Origin: JAEUIE01 sp047602475
Lineage (GTDB): Bacteria > Planctomycetota > Planctomycetia > Gemmatales > HRBIN36
Direction of reading: 5' to 3'
NCBI GenBank assembly: GCA_047602475.1
Contig: JASGHE010000002.1
Coordinates: 1,302,001 to 1,366,000, forward strand
Length of the DNA stretch: 64,000 nucleotides
Shown here one piece after another: positions 8,996-16,782 of the stretch. Position 1 is the first letter of the stretch. Each line of letters starts with the position of its first letter. The notes under the pieces were generated by a model. That model did not search any database. It was not told the DNA's origin and saw nothing but the letters and a program-made list of their open reading frames with translations. Position numbers and translations under genes: made by a program.

Positions 8996-9636
8996 CCGAG
9001 TTCTATCGGCCAACGCTGAAGTTGCGGTGTTCACCGCTGGCGTGGCTGAAGTGGCAGTTCCTGGCTCACGCCGGCCCCACGGAAGTCGCAGGCTTCGGTT
9101 TTTGTGCCCAGCACGACCCGTTGTATCTGGAAGATATCCTGGTCATTGGTCAGCGTGCAACAGCTGTAACGGTGGCGTTTGACGATGCCGCCGTAGCCGA
9201 TTTGTTTGACCGGATGACTGACGCGCAAATCAGTCCGCATCGATTCGCCCGAGTGTGGTTACACAGCCATCCAGGAGCATGTGCCAAACCCAGTGGAGTC
9301 GATGAGGCCACATTCAGGCGGGTGTTCGGCAGCTGCGACTGGTCTGTCATGGCGATCCTGAGCCGAACTTCCGCCACCTACGCTCGACTGCAGTTTAGCG
9401 CGGGACCCGGCGGATCGCTCGAAATCCCCGTAACGGTCGATTGGCAAACCTTCCCTGCCATCACTTCGCTCGATTCCCACTTCGCCCAATGGCGTCAGGA
9501 ATACGAGCAACATGTCAAACCCATCCCTTTCGGTTTCCCGGAACTTTTCGAAGAAGAACCAACTGAAGTGTTAACCGAAACCATTCACCCTGACCTTCTA
9601 AACTGGGGAGAACTCCTTGAATACAGTCAAAGTTGA
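8992..9636 (+). CDS. JAB/MPN-domain (JAMM) isopeptidase, predicted deconjugating enzyme
   Basis: 214 aa. All JAMM ligands are present: Glu31 (PTEVAGFG), His91-x-His93 (LHSHPG), Ser101 and Asp104 (SGVDE), with exactly ten residues between His93 and Asp104. Zinc-dependent removal or maturation of the upstream ubiquitin-like protein is the expected role. It could cleave after the Gly of the EGA tail, but that is inference. The start overlaps the E2-RING stop by 4 nt, and the E1 gene begins inside its last 20 nt, so the three are translationally coupled. Confidence 0.85.
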   Translation: MTEFYRPTLKLRCSPLAWLKWQFLAHAGPTEVAGFGFCAQHDPLYLEDILVIGQRATAVTVAFDDAAVADLFDRMTDAQISPHRFARVWLHSHPGACAKPSGVDEATFRRVFGSCDWSVMAILSRTSATYARLQFSAGPGGSLEIPVTVDWQTFPAITSLDSHFAQWRQEYEQHVKPIPFGFPELFEEEPTEVLTETIHPDLLNWGELLEYSQS

Positions 9637-10303
9637 TCTGACTAAGCGAAACCAACGGCAACGTGATCTAGTTCCCCCTGAACGGCTGGCAGCATGCAAC
9701 GCCATCGTTGTGGGAGTAGGTGCTATCGGCAGGCAAGTGGCCTTACAGCTTGCAACCATCGGCATCCACTGCATGGCCTTGTATGATCCTGATCAGGTGA
9801 AGCTGGAGAATCTGGCAACCCAGGGCTTCTGGGAATCGGATTTGGGCTCTACCAAGGTCAATGCTGTCGCCAAGCAGGCCAAACAGCAATTTCCCAAGTT
9901 GGAATTGCACACGTTCCCTGAACGCTTCCGTAAATCTCATGTTCAGAAGTGGAGTACCAGCCGACAGATCGCTGTCTTTTGCTGTGTCGACACCATCGAC
10001 GCCCGCAAGCTGATCTGGGAGTCGGTCCGCGAGAAAGCTCATTTCTTCTGCGATGGTCGCATGGCCGCCGAGGTGATCAGAGTACTCGCCTGTGATACTC
10101 CCAATACAGATCGCCATTACCCAACGACTCTCTTCGTAGCAAGAGAAGCGTACGCTGGAGAATGCACAGCTAAATCGACGATCTATACCGCCAATATTGC
10201 AGCCGGCCTGATGGTCGGTCAATTTGCCCGCTGGCTGCGTCGCATGCCGGTAGCTCCTGAACAAGTGTTTAATCTGCTGAGCCAGGAACTGATAGCTTCC
10301 TGA
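9617..10303 (+). CDS. E1-like ThiF-family adenylyltransferase
   Basis: 228 aa. The start is TTG at 9617 with GGGGAG about 7 nt upstream; there is no ATG before residue 53. A Rossmann nucleotide loop GVGAIG (33-38), the acidic Asp57 at the end of the second strand (LYDPDQV), ENLATQGF and DLGSTK (75-80) match E1/ThiF ATP-binding features. GECTAKSTIYTAN (181-193) holds Cys183, the candidate thioester Cys. There are no paired CxxC zinc motifs, unlike ThiF/MoeB. It would adenylate the C-terminus of the ubiquitin-like protein and pass it to Cys181 of the E2. Compare the paralogue at 13758, which lacks this Cys. Confidence 0.85.
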   Translation: MNTVKVDLTKRNQRQRDLVPPERLAACNAIVVGVGAIGRQVALQLATIGIHCMALYDPDQVKLENLATQGFWESDLGSTKVNAVAKQAKQQFPKLELHTFPERFRKSHVQKWSTSRQIAVFCCVDTIDARKLIWESVREKAHFFCDGRMAAEVIRVLACDTPNTDRHYPTTLFVAREAYAGECTAKSTIYTANIAAGLMVGQFARWLRRMPVAPEQVFNLLSQELIAS

Positions 10304-10324
10304 TCCCAACACCACTTTATCTCT

Positions 10325-10355
10325 AACGCCCTGGGATTTTCCCAGGGCGTTTTTC
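10325..10355 (+). terminator. Intrinsic terminator closing the ubiquitin-like operon
   Basis: 12-bp perfect stem AACGCCCTGGGA / TCCCAGGGCGTT with TTT loop, then a T run. It lies 22 bp after the E1-like stop and separates the four-gene operon from the GP88-like gene. Confidence 0.9.
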
Positions 10356-10371
10356 TTATCGGAGGCTGCGT

Positions 10372-11109
10372 ATGCTCACCCCCGGTAATCGCAAGCTGGG
10401 AGGCGATCTCATCTGGGGCTTTGGTTTGCCATCTGGTACACCCGAAGTGTGCCTTGGCATGACGCCTACCTGTCGAAGTCACTGTTATGCCATCCGCTAC
10501 GCCCAGTACCGCTCCAGTGCCCAAGCCAAGTATCAGCGGAACCTGGAACTTTCGAGGCTACCTGACTTTGCCCAACGAATGCGTTACTTCATTCTCAATC
10601 ACGATGTAAAAGTGGTTCGCATTCACACCGGAGGCGAGTTCTACAGTGTGCGTTATGTCCGCCAGTGGCTACGTGTCATTGCCTGGCTACCCGATGTTCT
10701 GTTCTACACCTATACCCGCTGCTGGCGGGTGCCCTCGCTCAAGAAAACCATCGATCAGATGGCAGGATTCTCTCATGCCCGTCTTTGGTACTCTTGCGAT
10801 CGTGACACTGGACTTCCTACTGAGGTGCCACCTTCAGTACGGCTCTGTTGGCTGATGACTCATCCTGAGGATCTGCCGCCGCGCCACGTTGATCTGGTAT
10901 TCCGCATCAAAAGGCTACGCACCTTGCCACTGTCTCAGCTGAATGGCATGCGTGTTTGCCCCGACGAGAACGGCAAGCACTACCCTCGACCACCTCATTG
11001 CGAAAGCTGCGGCATCTGCTGGCGTCCTATGCCGGAAGAGAACCATCACCAGAGGTTGGCTCTCCCCATACTCCCTCCTTCTATCTTGGAATCCACATGC
11101 CCGACTTAG
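10372..11109 (+). CDS. GP88-like (phage gene product 88 family) protein
   Basis: 245 aa, ATG 10372 with GGAGG 6 nt upstream. The N-terminus (TPGNRKLGGDLIWGFGLPSGTPEVCLGMTPTC...HCYA) matches the pattern of mycobacteriophage GP88-like proteins: GNxKLG, then a Pro-rich strand, then C...C..CYA. Further Cys residues (RVCPDE; CESCGIC at about 213-219) suggest an iron-sulfur or zinc site. The biochemical function of the family is not known to me. It sits between the E1 gene and small membrane proteins. Its 3' end overlaps the next gene by 13 nt. Confidence 0.6.
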   Translation: MLTPGNRKLGGDLIWGFGLPSGTPEVCLGMTPTCRSHCYAIRYAQYRSSAQAKYQRNLELSRLPDFAQRMRYFILNHDVKVVRIHTGGEFYSVRYVRQWLRVIAWLPDVLFYTYTRCWRVPSLKKTIDQMAGFSHARLWYSCDRDTGLPTEVPPSVRLCWLMTHPEDLPPRHVDLVFRIKRLRTLPLSQLNGMRVCPDENGKHYPRPPHCESCGICWRPMPEENHHQRLALPILPPSILESTCPT

Positions 11110-11510
11110 ACACCCTATCCCGCCCTTTACGGCGGGTTCTCGCCGAATGGCTTTCCCGACTGGTAGATCGACTGCTGAACTTCCAGTACCAACTCCGCTA
11201 CGGCCTGATCCGCATGATTAGCAGCACCGTGGCAGAGACTATTGAAGATCAGCTTCATCGTCCTTTCAGCCATCAACCTCCTCAGTCTGCTTATGAGGAA
11301 GATGACTACCAAGACTATAGAGATTCTCCTTCCACACCCCGGTTGGCCTACACCTCTTCTTCTGCACCGAACTATCACTCACATGAAGGATGGTTCGGTG
11401 TCCTGTCTCACGCTGGCCGCATCTTCCTCCAGTGGCTGCAAAGGCCATGGGTGGAACCGTTGATCGCCGGCGGCGTGACCTTAGTCAGCTTGTTGCTGCT
11501 GGTTCGCTAA
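11097..11510 (+). CDS. Small C-terminally anchored membrane protein, unknown
   Basis: 137 aa from ATG 11097, overlapping the GP88-like gene. The N-terminal half is amphipathic and basic, the middle low-complexity (EEDDYQDYRDSPSTP). One hydrophobic segment lies at the extreme C-terminus (WVEPLIAGGVTLVSLLLLV), as in tail-anchored proteins. No recognised family. Coupling to the upstream gene suggests a shared role. Confidence 0.6.
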   Translation: MPDLDTLSRPLRRVLAEWLSRLVDRLLNFQYQLRYGLIRMISSTVAETIEDQLHRPFSHQPPQSAYEEDDYQDYRDSPSTPRLAYTSSSAPNYHSHEGWFGVLSHAGRIFLQWLQRPWVEPLIAGGVTLVSLLLLVR

Positions 11511-11514
11511 CCCT

Positions 11515-11536
11515 GGCTCATCAACGTTGATGAGCC
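11515..11536 (+). terminator. Palindromic hairpin, probable terminator
   Basis: A perfect inverted repeat (10-bp arms GGCTCATCAA / TTGATGAGCC around CG) begins 5 bp after the stop, followed by a short pyrimidine-rich run (TTTCCC). Confidence 0.7.
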
Positions 11537-11686
11537 TTTCCCTGTTGGCTGCTTCATTGAACCATATGTCACGTCATTCCTTGCCCGTGAGCCGTCAGGC
11601 GTACTGCCTGACCTGAGCCGGTGAAGAGAAAAAGCGTGCGGTGATTCAATTGGGGTGTGCCATCGTCTTTTATTGGAGAGATAACC

Positions 11687-12316
11687 ATGTCAACCACCAT
11701 GCATAGTGGAATGAACGGCCGCCTCAAGAAATCGTTATCGCACCAACTCGACAGGCTCGATACCATCCTGGACGGTTTGGCCGATGCGCTGAATGGTGCC
11801 GTCGCTAATGCGGTGCGAGAATCGGTCGGAGAAGCAGCACGAGAGGCCGTCAAGGTTGCACTCGCTGAGGCACTGCTCCAGGCTGCTGCCGAGAATACAC
11901 CACCTTCAGCAAAACCTGGTATGGGCTTCTTCGCTCAGGCCCGGACTGCGGCCAAGAATGCTTTCAAACGCATTCAGAACCTGTTCGGCAATGTCTTTCA
12001 GAAGGTGAAGCAATTTTGCACCCGGCATACCGGTGCTACCGTGCTGGCAGCCCAATCTGCCTTCGCCACGGTTCGATCGCGTTCTATGCGGATCGGGATG
12101 CTGTTGGGAGTAGTTTCTACGTGTATCGTCGGTTTGTTCCGCAAGGAATCGCAGCGGCTCTGGTGGGGCGCAGGCATTGTGCTCTCCACCATGTTGCTCG
12201 AAAGCTATTTTGGCACCTTGGGAACATTACTAATGGGTGGTGGCGTCATTTACCTCATGACTAGAACTCAAGCGATGAACAGTCTTCATCCGACTATTCA
12301 ACAGCAGGCTGCTTGA
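11687..12316 (+). CDS. Membrane protein with N-terminal amphipathic helix and C-terminal TM pair, unknown
   Basis: 209 aa from ATG 11687 (GGAGAG 6 nt upstream). Residues 15-70 are an Ala-rich, heptad-like helix (LDRLDTILDGLADALNGAVANAVRES). Residues 135-151 and 158-191 are hydrophobic and give two to three membrane spans. No family recognised. It lies in the accessory segment downstream of the ubiquitin-like operon and is bracketed by its own terminators. Confidence 0.65.
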   Translation: MSTTMHSGMNGRLKKSLSHQLDRLDTILDGLADALNGAVANAVRESVGEAAREAVKVALAEALLQAAAENTPPSAKPGMGFFAQARTAAKNAFKRIQNLFGNVFQKVKQFCTRHTGATVLAAQSAFATVRSRSMRIGMLLGVVSTCIVGLFRKESQRLWWGAGIVLSTMLLESYFGTLGTLLMGGGVIYLMTRTQAMNSLHPTIQQQAA

Positions 12317-12346
12317 AGTGACTACGAGAACTGGGTTTGCTACGTC

Positions 12347-12383
12347 AGCCCTTAAGTGTACCCAATGGATAGGCTTAAGGGCT
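12347..12383. terminator. Hairpin between convergent genes
   Basis: 10-bp arms AGCCCTTAAG / CTTAAGGGCT with a 17-nt loop, between the stop of the plus-strand membrane protein (12316) and the stop of the minus-strand XRE gene (12402). It could serve both strands. Confidence 0.55.
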
Positions 12384-12401
12384 CATATCAACTTATGTCG
12401 A

Positions 12402-12641
12402 TCAGGTTTGATCGACTCTCTTAAAGAGCTCCTGAAGGCTGACCGAGAGGCTTTGAGCTAACCGCTCAATGTTGATCAGAGCCACATTGCGTGAACCCCG
12501 TTCGATATCGCTCAAATAGGTGCGATGGATACCCGCCTTCTCGGCCAGGTCTTCCTGCGTGAGGGCGTGCCTTTCCCGCAGTGTCTTCACCACAAAGCCA
12601 AAGCGAACACGGATGTCAGTTGCGGAAACACGTCGTGCCAT
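12402..12641 (-). CDS. XRE-family helix-turn-helix regulator
   Basis: 79 aa. It is a nearly bare HTH_3 domain: LRERHALTQEDLAEKAGIHRTYLSDIERGSRNVALINIERLAQSL covers the five helices. It is divergent from the GYF-domain gene at 12731, with only about 90 bp between, so it probably controls that gene and itself. Island-borne XRE proteins of this size usually act as local repressors (family knowledge). Confidence 0.85.
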   Translation of the reverse strand: MARRVSATDIRVRFGFVVKTLRERHALTQEDLAEKAGIHRTYLSDIERGSRNVALINIERLAQSLSVSLQELFKRVDQT

Positions 12642-12685
12642 TGCATCGACGTTATCGTGATGTAGACTATCGGTGTATCGACTAT

Positions 12686-12713
12686 AAGTGACATTTTCTA
12701 AATCACATCACTT
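12686..12713. promoter_or_regulatory. Inverted repeat in divergent XRE/GYF promoter
   Basis: AAGTGA-N16-TCACTT lies in the A+T-rich gap between the divergent XRE and GYF-domain starts, a plausible operator for the XRE protein. The arms are short, so chance cannot be excluded. Confidence 0.3.
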
Positions 12714-12730
12714 GAGAAATGAGGCAAGTC

Positions 12731-13663
12731 ATGTCGCAATCGAATGCTCCCCTCTACTGGCTGATGCCCGGCGAAACACCGCTCGGCCCTTACCCCGTCG
12801 AGGAAATCCTCTCCCAGATCCAGGCCGGCACCTGCACGTGGACTACTAAAGCCAGCCTGGTCGGCTCTCAAACCTGGATGCCGCTCAATCAACTCTTGAC
12901 CCTTGCTCCAGTTGCCACACTGGCTACTGGCTCGGAATCCCCCGTATCCCCACCGCCCAATCTGCCGGCAGCTTCCCCTTCCAGCGGAGGATCGTTGTTT
13001 TCCTCAAAAGGCGCGAAGTTCATTATCTTTGCATTGGCGGCTGTTGTGATCTTTTTTGTCTGGGGTAACTCAGGCGGCAGTTCTTCCTTGTCACCACAGG
13101 AGGTTTGCCGCGTTTTTTTCTCGGCCAAGAATGTCAATGAAATTAAGAAATATGTCACTCCAAACCTCTATGCCGCTGTGGATATGCTCGCTGCGCAACC
13201 TGAGTTTGGTTCGGAAGATAATGCCAATTGGGAACTCACTTCCGAGCAACCTGCCCCTGCCCAAGCGGGAGGTGGATACTATGTCGGATATCGAGGACAT
13301 GCACGCGATGCCGAAGGATTGACGACGATGGAGGGAGTTTTCCATCTGATGGATCAATCGGGCTGGAAAGTGCATGACTGGTACATCTTTAGTTTCAACG
13401 GTCAGGCAGTTCAACCACCATTATCGCTGGCAAAAGAATATGAGTTCTTCCGCGATCCCCAGAGCCCAGTCGTAGCAAGCAGGCAGATGACTAATGACAA
13501 AAAGCAGGCCCAGCAGTGGTACGGCAATAGGCAACTTAACTTTGTTGCTGGTGTGGCATTGGCAAAATCGGGCCTGCTTAAATGGGTCGGAGCTATCATC
13601 GGGGTTATCGTCTTTGGAGCCATCGGCTTTTTCAATAAGCCACAGGCCAAACCAGCCAAGTGA
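12731..13663 (+). CDS. GYF_2-domain membrane protein
   Basis: 310 aa from ATG 12731 (GAGG 6 nt upstream; an in-frame ATG at 12719 is less well placed). Residues about 6-55 (YWLMPGETPLGPYPVEEILSQIQAGTCTWTTKA...TWMPLNQL) match the GYF_2 (DUF4339) fold with its G-PY and W-TK-A signature. A TM segment follows at about 94-112 (FIIFALAAVVIFFVW), then a soluble region and a last TM near 280-300. GYF_2 domains commonly sit at the N-terminus of planctomycete membrane proteins, where they are thought to bind Pro-rich peptides. Role here unknown. Confidence 0.7.
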   Translation: MSQSNAPLYWLMPGETPLGPYPVEEILSQIQAGTCTWTTKASLVGSQTWMPLNQLLTLAPVATLATGSESPVSPPPNLPAASPSSGGSLFSSKGAKFIIFALAAVVIFFVWGNSGGSSSLSPQEVCRVFFSAKNVNEIKKYVTPNLYAAVDMLAAQPEFGSEDNANWELTSEQPAPAQAGGGYYVGYRGHARDAEGLTTMEGVFHLMDQSGWKVHDWYIFSFNGQAVQPPLSLAKEYEFFRDPQSPVVASRQMTNDKKQAQQWYGNRQLNFVAGVALAKSGLLKWVGAIIGVIVFGAIGFFNKPQAKPAK

Positions 13664-13704
13664 TTCAGAAGACAGTTCATTCGATACGACGAATGACATC
13701 CTCT

Positions 13705-13738
13705 AACGTCTTCCAGGGCAACTTGGAAGACGTTTTCT
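13705..13738 (+). terminator. Probable terminator after GYF-domain gene
   Basis: 11-bp arms AACGTCTTCCA / TGGAAGACGTT, followed by TTCTCTTTC. It lies 40 bp after the stop. Confidence 0.7.
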
Positions 13739-13757
13739 CTTTCACAAAGGAGGTTCT

Positions 13758-14402
13758 TTGAAAGCAAAAACGAAACAGCCATTTAACAAGAACTCTAGAA
13801 AGAAGCCTCTCTCCATACCCAAGTGTTTGCATCAATGCCACGCCGTGGTCGTTGGAACAGGTGCTATGGGGCGAGCCGTAGCTATCCTCCTGGCATCGCT
13901 CGGAGTGCGGCACATGTCTCTCTATGATCCTTCTCTAGTTAGCCGGAAACATCTGGAGCAAGGGTTCATGGACTTTGACATCGGCTCAGCCAAAGTCGAT
14001 GCTGTGGCCAACAGTGCTCACCAGCTGAATCCGCGTATGGAACTACTGACCTATCACAGCCGGTTCCTTCTGTCGCATTCACAAAAGTGGAGACCCGGCC
14101 TGAAGAATGCAGTCTTCCTATGTGGCGGCACGTTGGCATCTAGCAAATCCACACCGAGTGGGGCAATGCAATCCGCCCACTTTATTTGCGAAGCAAGACT
14201 CGGAGCGGATGAAATAAGGCTTCTTAGTAGCACGAAGCAATCCCATGCGTCAAGGGAAACTGAGTTGATACCTGATAAACCAGGTAGAAGCACAAGTGAT
14301 TTTGTGATGGCAAACCTTTCCGCATGTCTCATGGTATATATGTTCGTGCGCTGGCTACAGAATCTCCCAGTCAGGAATGATCAGCGTTTTCAACTATGTT
14401 AA
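13758..14402 (+). CDS. E1-like ThiF paralogue lacking the candidate catalytic Cys
   Basis: 214 aa. TTG start at 13758 with a strong AAAGGAGG 5 nt upstream, the same unusual start type as the other E1. It keeps the nucleotide loop GTGAMG (33-38), LYDPSLV and DIGSAKVDAV, and aligns along its length with the E1 at 9617, including the C-terminal LMV...RWL.NLPV. The segment that holds Cys183 in the other protein (GECTAKST) reads PDKPGRST here, so Cys is replaced by Lys174. The Asn of the ENL motif is also changed (RKHL). ATP binding may persist without thioester chemistry. It may be a regulatory partner of the first E1, or a decaying copy. Followed by a strong terminator. Confidence 0.75.
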   Translation: MKAKTKQPFNKNSRKKPLSIPKCLHQCHAVVVGTGAMGRAVAILLASLGVRHMSLYDPSLVSRKHLEQGFMDFDIGSAKVDAVANSAHQLNPRMELLTYHSRFLLSHSQKWRPGLKNAVFLCGGTLASSKSTPSGAMQSAHFICEARLGADEIRLLSSTKQSHASRETELIPDKPGRSTSDFVMANLSACLMVYMFVRWLQNLPVRNDQRFQLC

Positions 14403-14505
14403 ATCAAAACGGTTTCTTTAACATCTGCCTGACAAAGTAAAGTGTTCAGTTGTGGTCGAGAGATCAGAACTTCCACTTATCCATCAAGAGACATGATGTT
14501 AACTG

Positions 14506-14543
14506 ACCCGGCCCGCTCTCCAGCGGGTCGGGTATCTTTTTTT
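14506..14543 (+). terminator. Intrinsic terminator after E1-like paralogue
   Basis: 12-bp stem ACCCGGCCCGCT / AGCGGGTCGGGT (one G-T pair) and a seven-T run. The T run overlaps the last codon of the convergent gene at 14542. Confidence 0.85.
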
Positions 14544-15711
14544 AGCTATCAGTTAACTCCCAAAAGATAGTGTCCTTACCATCCTTATGCATGCGTGTGG
14601 CTTCTCGAAATAGCAATTCCAGCACGCTGCTACTTCTTTTGCCTTGTTTCGAGAGCTCACCAACCATGCGTTCCAGACCTTTAATCCGATTGAATTCTTC
14701 AACAAACGAACTGGTTTCACAGAACTGTCCTCTATATTCCAGGTAAGACTTCTTAAACCATGGAGCAATGGTGCTGAATAGCTTTTCCCGATGATCCTCA
14801 AACCACGATGAGGCGGAGAGTCGATCTGACTTTTTGATGATCCCGGCAAGTTCCGCTTGTCGATAAAGGGCAGTTAATGAATCAAGCGTAATGCCATGCT
14901 CAGACAATCCAGGTAACAGATAGATTCCCGGATTGTTATCCACAGATTGAACAAAGTAGAGCCTTAGTGAGTCCTTCAATAATGCCATCTCATGTTGGGA
15001 TTGAGAGAAAGCTAGCTGGTCCTGCCCTAGGCCAACTTGACAACTAGCAGCACCCAGTATTGCTACCATTAGATGTAGAGCGACCTGCCTGAGCTGCTGC
15101 TTGGCCAATGTCTTTTCAGAGGCCAAGTTACTGAGCATTTTGGCACTGTACTTCATCGAGTCCAGACAACTTTTCAATGCATGCTCATATCTAGAAGTCG
15201 CTGCAGTTGGGTTCTTCTCATGAAGGCCTCGAGCCTGATTAAGGAGTTCTAAAGCTGTCTCAAGCCTCGCTACTTCAGCAGCATCCCATTTGAAATGGAG
15301 CAAAGCCATTTGCTTTTCGAGCACCTTCAAGCGTTTAGAAATCGCCCGGTTTTGGGCCATGAGAATTAAGGGCGTTATGGCGGATAAGCCCAGTGAAACC
15401 ATGGAGATAGTTTGCAAAGTAGTGATTGATGAAGTAACGGCAGCTTGACCAACCGCCAATGTTGAAAGTCCATCCTGAACATCGCTCAGGTGAGAAGTAG
15501 TCTGTTCAAAGAAACCAAGCAGTTGTGATTCGCTACCCTCTGGTTGATAAAGCAAGCAACTACCTTGGCGACTAATCGCTCCTTGCGGATTGCTAATCAG
15601 TGAGTTGGCAAAGGCACCCCAATCTCCATGCGCCAATGCGGCAATGTCGTTGCGATGTATGAGTACCCATCGGCCTAGATCGACCATTTCCGAAGCTAGG
15701 AACGCCAGCAT
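14542..15711 (-). CDS. Unknown protein with central hydrophobic segment and coiled coil
   Basis: 389 aa from ATG 15711 (GGAG 9 nt upstream). Residues about 60-90 are Ser/Thr-rich (LSTLAVGQAAVTSSITTLQ), followed by one hydrophobic stretch (ISMVSLGLSAITPLILM) and a basic coiled coil (AISKRLKVLEKQMALL). The C-terminal half is helical, with no recognised motif. It diverges from a small XRE gene across a palindrome, a layout often seen for island-borne toxin or effector genes under a repressor. That functional reading is inference. Confidence 0.6.
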   Translation of the reverse strand: MLAFLASEMVDLGRWVLIHRNDIAALAHGDWGAFANSLISNPQGAISRQGSCLLYQPEGSESQLLGFFEQTTSHLSDVQDGLSTLAVGQAAVTSSITTLQTISMVSLGLSAITPLILMAQNRAISKRLKVLEKQMALLHFKWDAAEVARLETALELLNQARGLHEKNPTAATSRYEHALKSCLDSMKYSAKMLSNLASEKTLAKQQLRQVALHLMVAILGAASCQVGLGQDQLAFSQSQHEMALLKDSLRLYFVQSVDNNPGIYLLPGLSEHGITLDSLTALYRQAELAGIIKKSDRLSASSWFEDHREKLFSTIAPWFKKSYLEYRGQFCETSSFVEEFNRIKGLERMVGELSKQGKRSSSVLELLFREATRMHKDGKDTIFWELTDS

Positions 15712-15733
15712 TGTCTCAAACTCCAGCAGGAGT

Positions 15734-15754
15734 AATTTCCCAATTTGGGAAATT
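15734..15754. promoter_or_regulatory. Palindromic operator candidate between divergent genes
   Basis: Arms AATTTCCCAA and TTGGGAAATT are separated by one base: a 10-bp perfect inverted repeat in the 85-bp gap between the unknown gene (15711, minus) and the XRE gene (15797, plus). It is the obvious candidate for the XRE protein's binding site. Confidence 0.6.
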
Positions 15755-15796
15755 GTATGCCATGCATTAACCTGCGACCAATTACTAGGTCGCTTA

Positions 15797-16033
15797 ATGA
15801 AGAAATCTGCGCAAACGAATGAATACCGAAAGCTGATGGAGGCATTGCGCAAAGCAAGAGAAAATGCAGGGCTTACCCAGGGACAGGTTGCCCGACGCAT
15901 TGGGGCTTATGCTTCTTTTGTCTCTAAAGCAGAGTCTGGCGAAAGACGGCTAGACATTCTTGAGTTCTTATCAATTTGCAAACTGTATAAGGTAGACCCA
16001 ATTGAACTTCTTCGATCAAAAGGGTTACTGTAG
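15797..16033 (+). CDS. XRE-family helix-turn-helix regulator
   Basis: 78 aa from ATG 15797. HTH_3 domain: ALRKARENAGLTQGQVARRIGAYASFVSKAESGERRLDILEFLSICKLYKVDP, with IELLRSKGLL as the last helix. Divergent from the gene at 14542 across a palindrome, so it is probably the local repressor. Confidence 0.85.
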   Translation: MKKSAQTNEYRKLMEALRKARENAGLTQGQVARRIGAYASFVSKAESGERRLDILEFLSICKLYKVDPIELLRSKGLL

Positions 16034-16159
16034 AAAGTGAAGGCTACGAGAAACCGTAGCACCTGACCTCAGCACCAGCATGATCGTCGGCACATCACCC
16101 TGAATCAACGATTGCTTGGTAGGGTCTCTATACCCCATCAGAGATACTCAAGGAGCACC

Positions 16160-16432
16160 TTATACGACTGCCGGCATCTGCAAATCACGCACAACTTCTT
16201 CGCACTTCATTGGATCGGGAATGGTGTAGTACCGTCGATGCTTCCCACGAGCAAGATCACCCTCGTGCAAATACCCAAGTGCAGCGAGTTCCTTCAGGAT
16301 GGATTGATGGAACGTCCCGCCAAACCTTTCTCTGAATCTCGGCTCTACCCAACGATGGCAGATTTCGCCTGATGTGCTGTCCTTCAGACAGTCCAAACAC
16401 GCTGCTAGAACTTTCATTTTCATGATGGTCAT
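16160..16432 (-). CDS. Small winged-helix-like protein
   Basis: 90 aa with an excellent Shine-Dalgarno (AAAAGGAGG) upstream of ATG 16432. The sequence LKELAALGYLHEGDLARGKHRRYYTIPDP has the helix, then beta-hairpin wing (charged turn, RRYYxI) layout of winged-HTH proteins. No specific family recognised. A DNA-binding role is plausible. Confidence 0.55.
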   Translation of the reverse strand: MTIMKMKVLAACLDCLKDSTSGEICHRWVEPRFRERFGGTFHQSILKELAALGYLHEGDLARGKHRRYYTIPDPMKCEEVVRDLQMPAVV

Positions 16433-16608
16433 TGTGACCTCCTTTTGAGAACTGACCCGATAATATGCAAGCTATGGATGAAAGGCAAAAAACACGAAAA
16501 CACATAATACATTGGATATGTTTGTTATCCGTGTACTGTGCAAAAGTGATGTTTCGCATATGGACACTTAGTTCGACTCCTGACGGTAGAAAAACTCTGC
16601 TCCCTCGT

Positions 16609-16782
16609 TCATCTCTTCATAGGGATGCTTTTGGGAATCAGGTCAGGAATCTCTTCGCCCTTCTTGAAGTTGCGTTCGATGGTTTTGCCGGAGGTGGATC
16701 GGTAGGTAATGATCAACGAAATCGTTCGCGGAACTTCAAAGGCGACATATGCAGGCTTGGTAGCGCAGCGCTTACGGCGGTG
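16609..16782 (-). pseudogene. Short coding remnant without start codon
   Basis: An open frame of about 57 codons reads RCATKPAYVAFEVPRTISLI then ITYRSTSGKTIERNFKKGEE, clean protein-like sequence with a normal stop but no upstream start codon before a stop at 16783. It overlaps the end of the DisA_N-like gene by 11 bp. It is probably the 3' end of a gene truncated by rearrangement. Family not recognised. Confidence 0.3.

Noticed and set aside
7669..14402. PRTRC cassette assignment for the ubiquitin-like genes
   Set aside because: PRTRC also has modifier, E2-like, JAMM and ThiF genes, but no ParB-related gene is here, the modifier sequence differs from what I recall of PRTRC C, and the E2 has a fused Cys-rich region.
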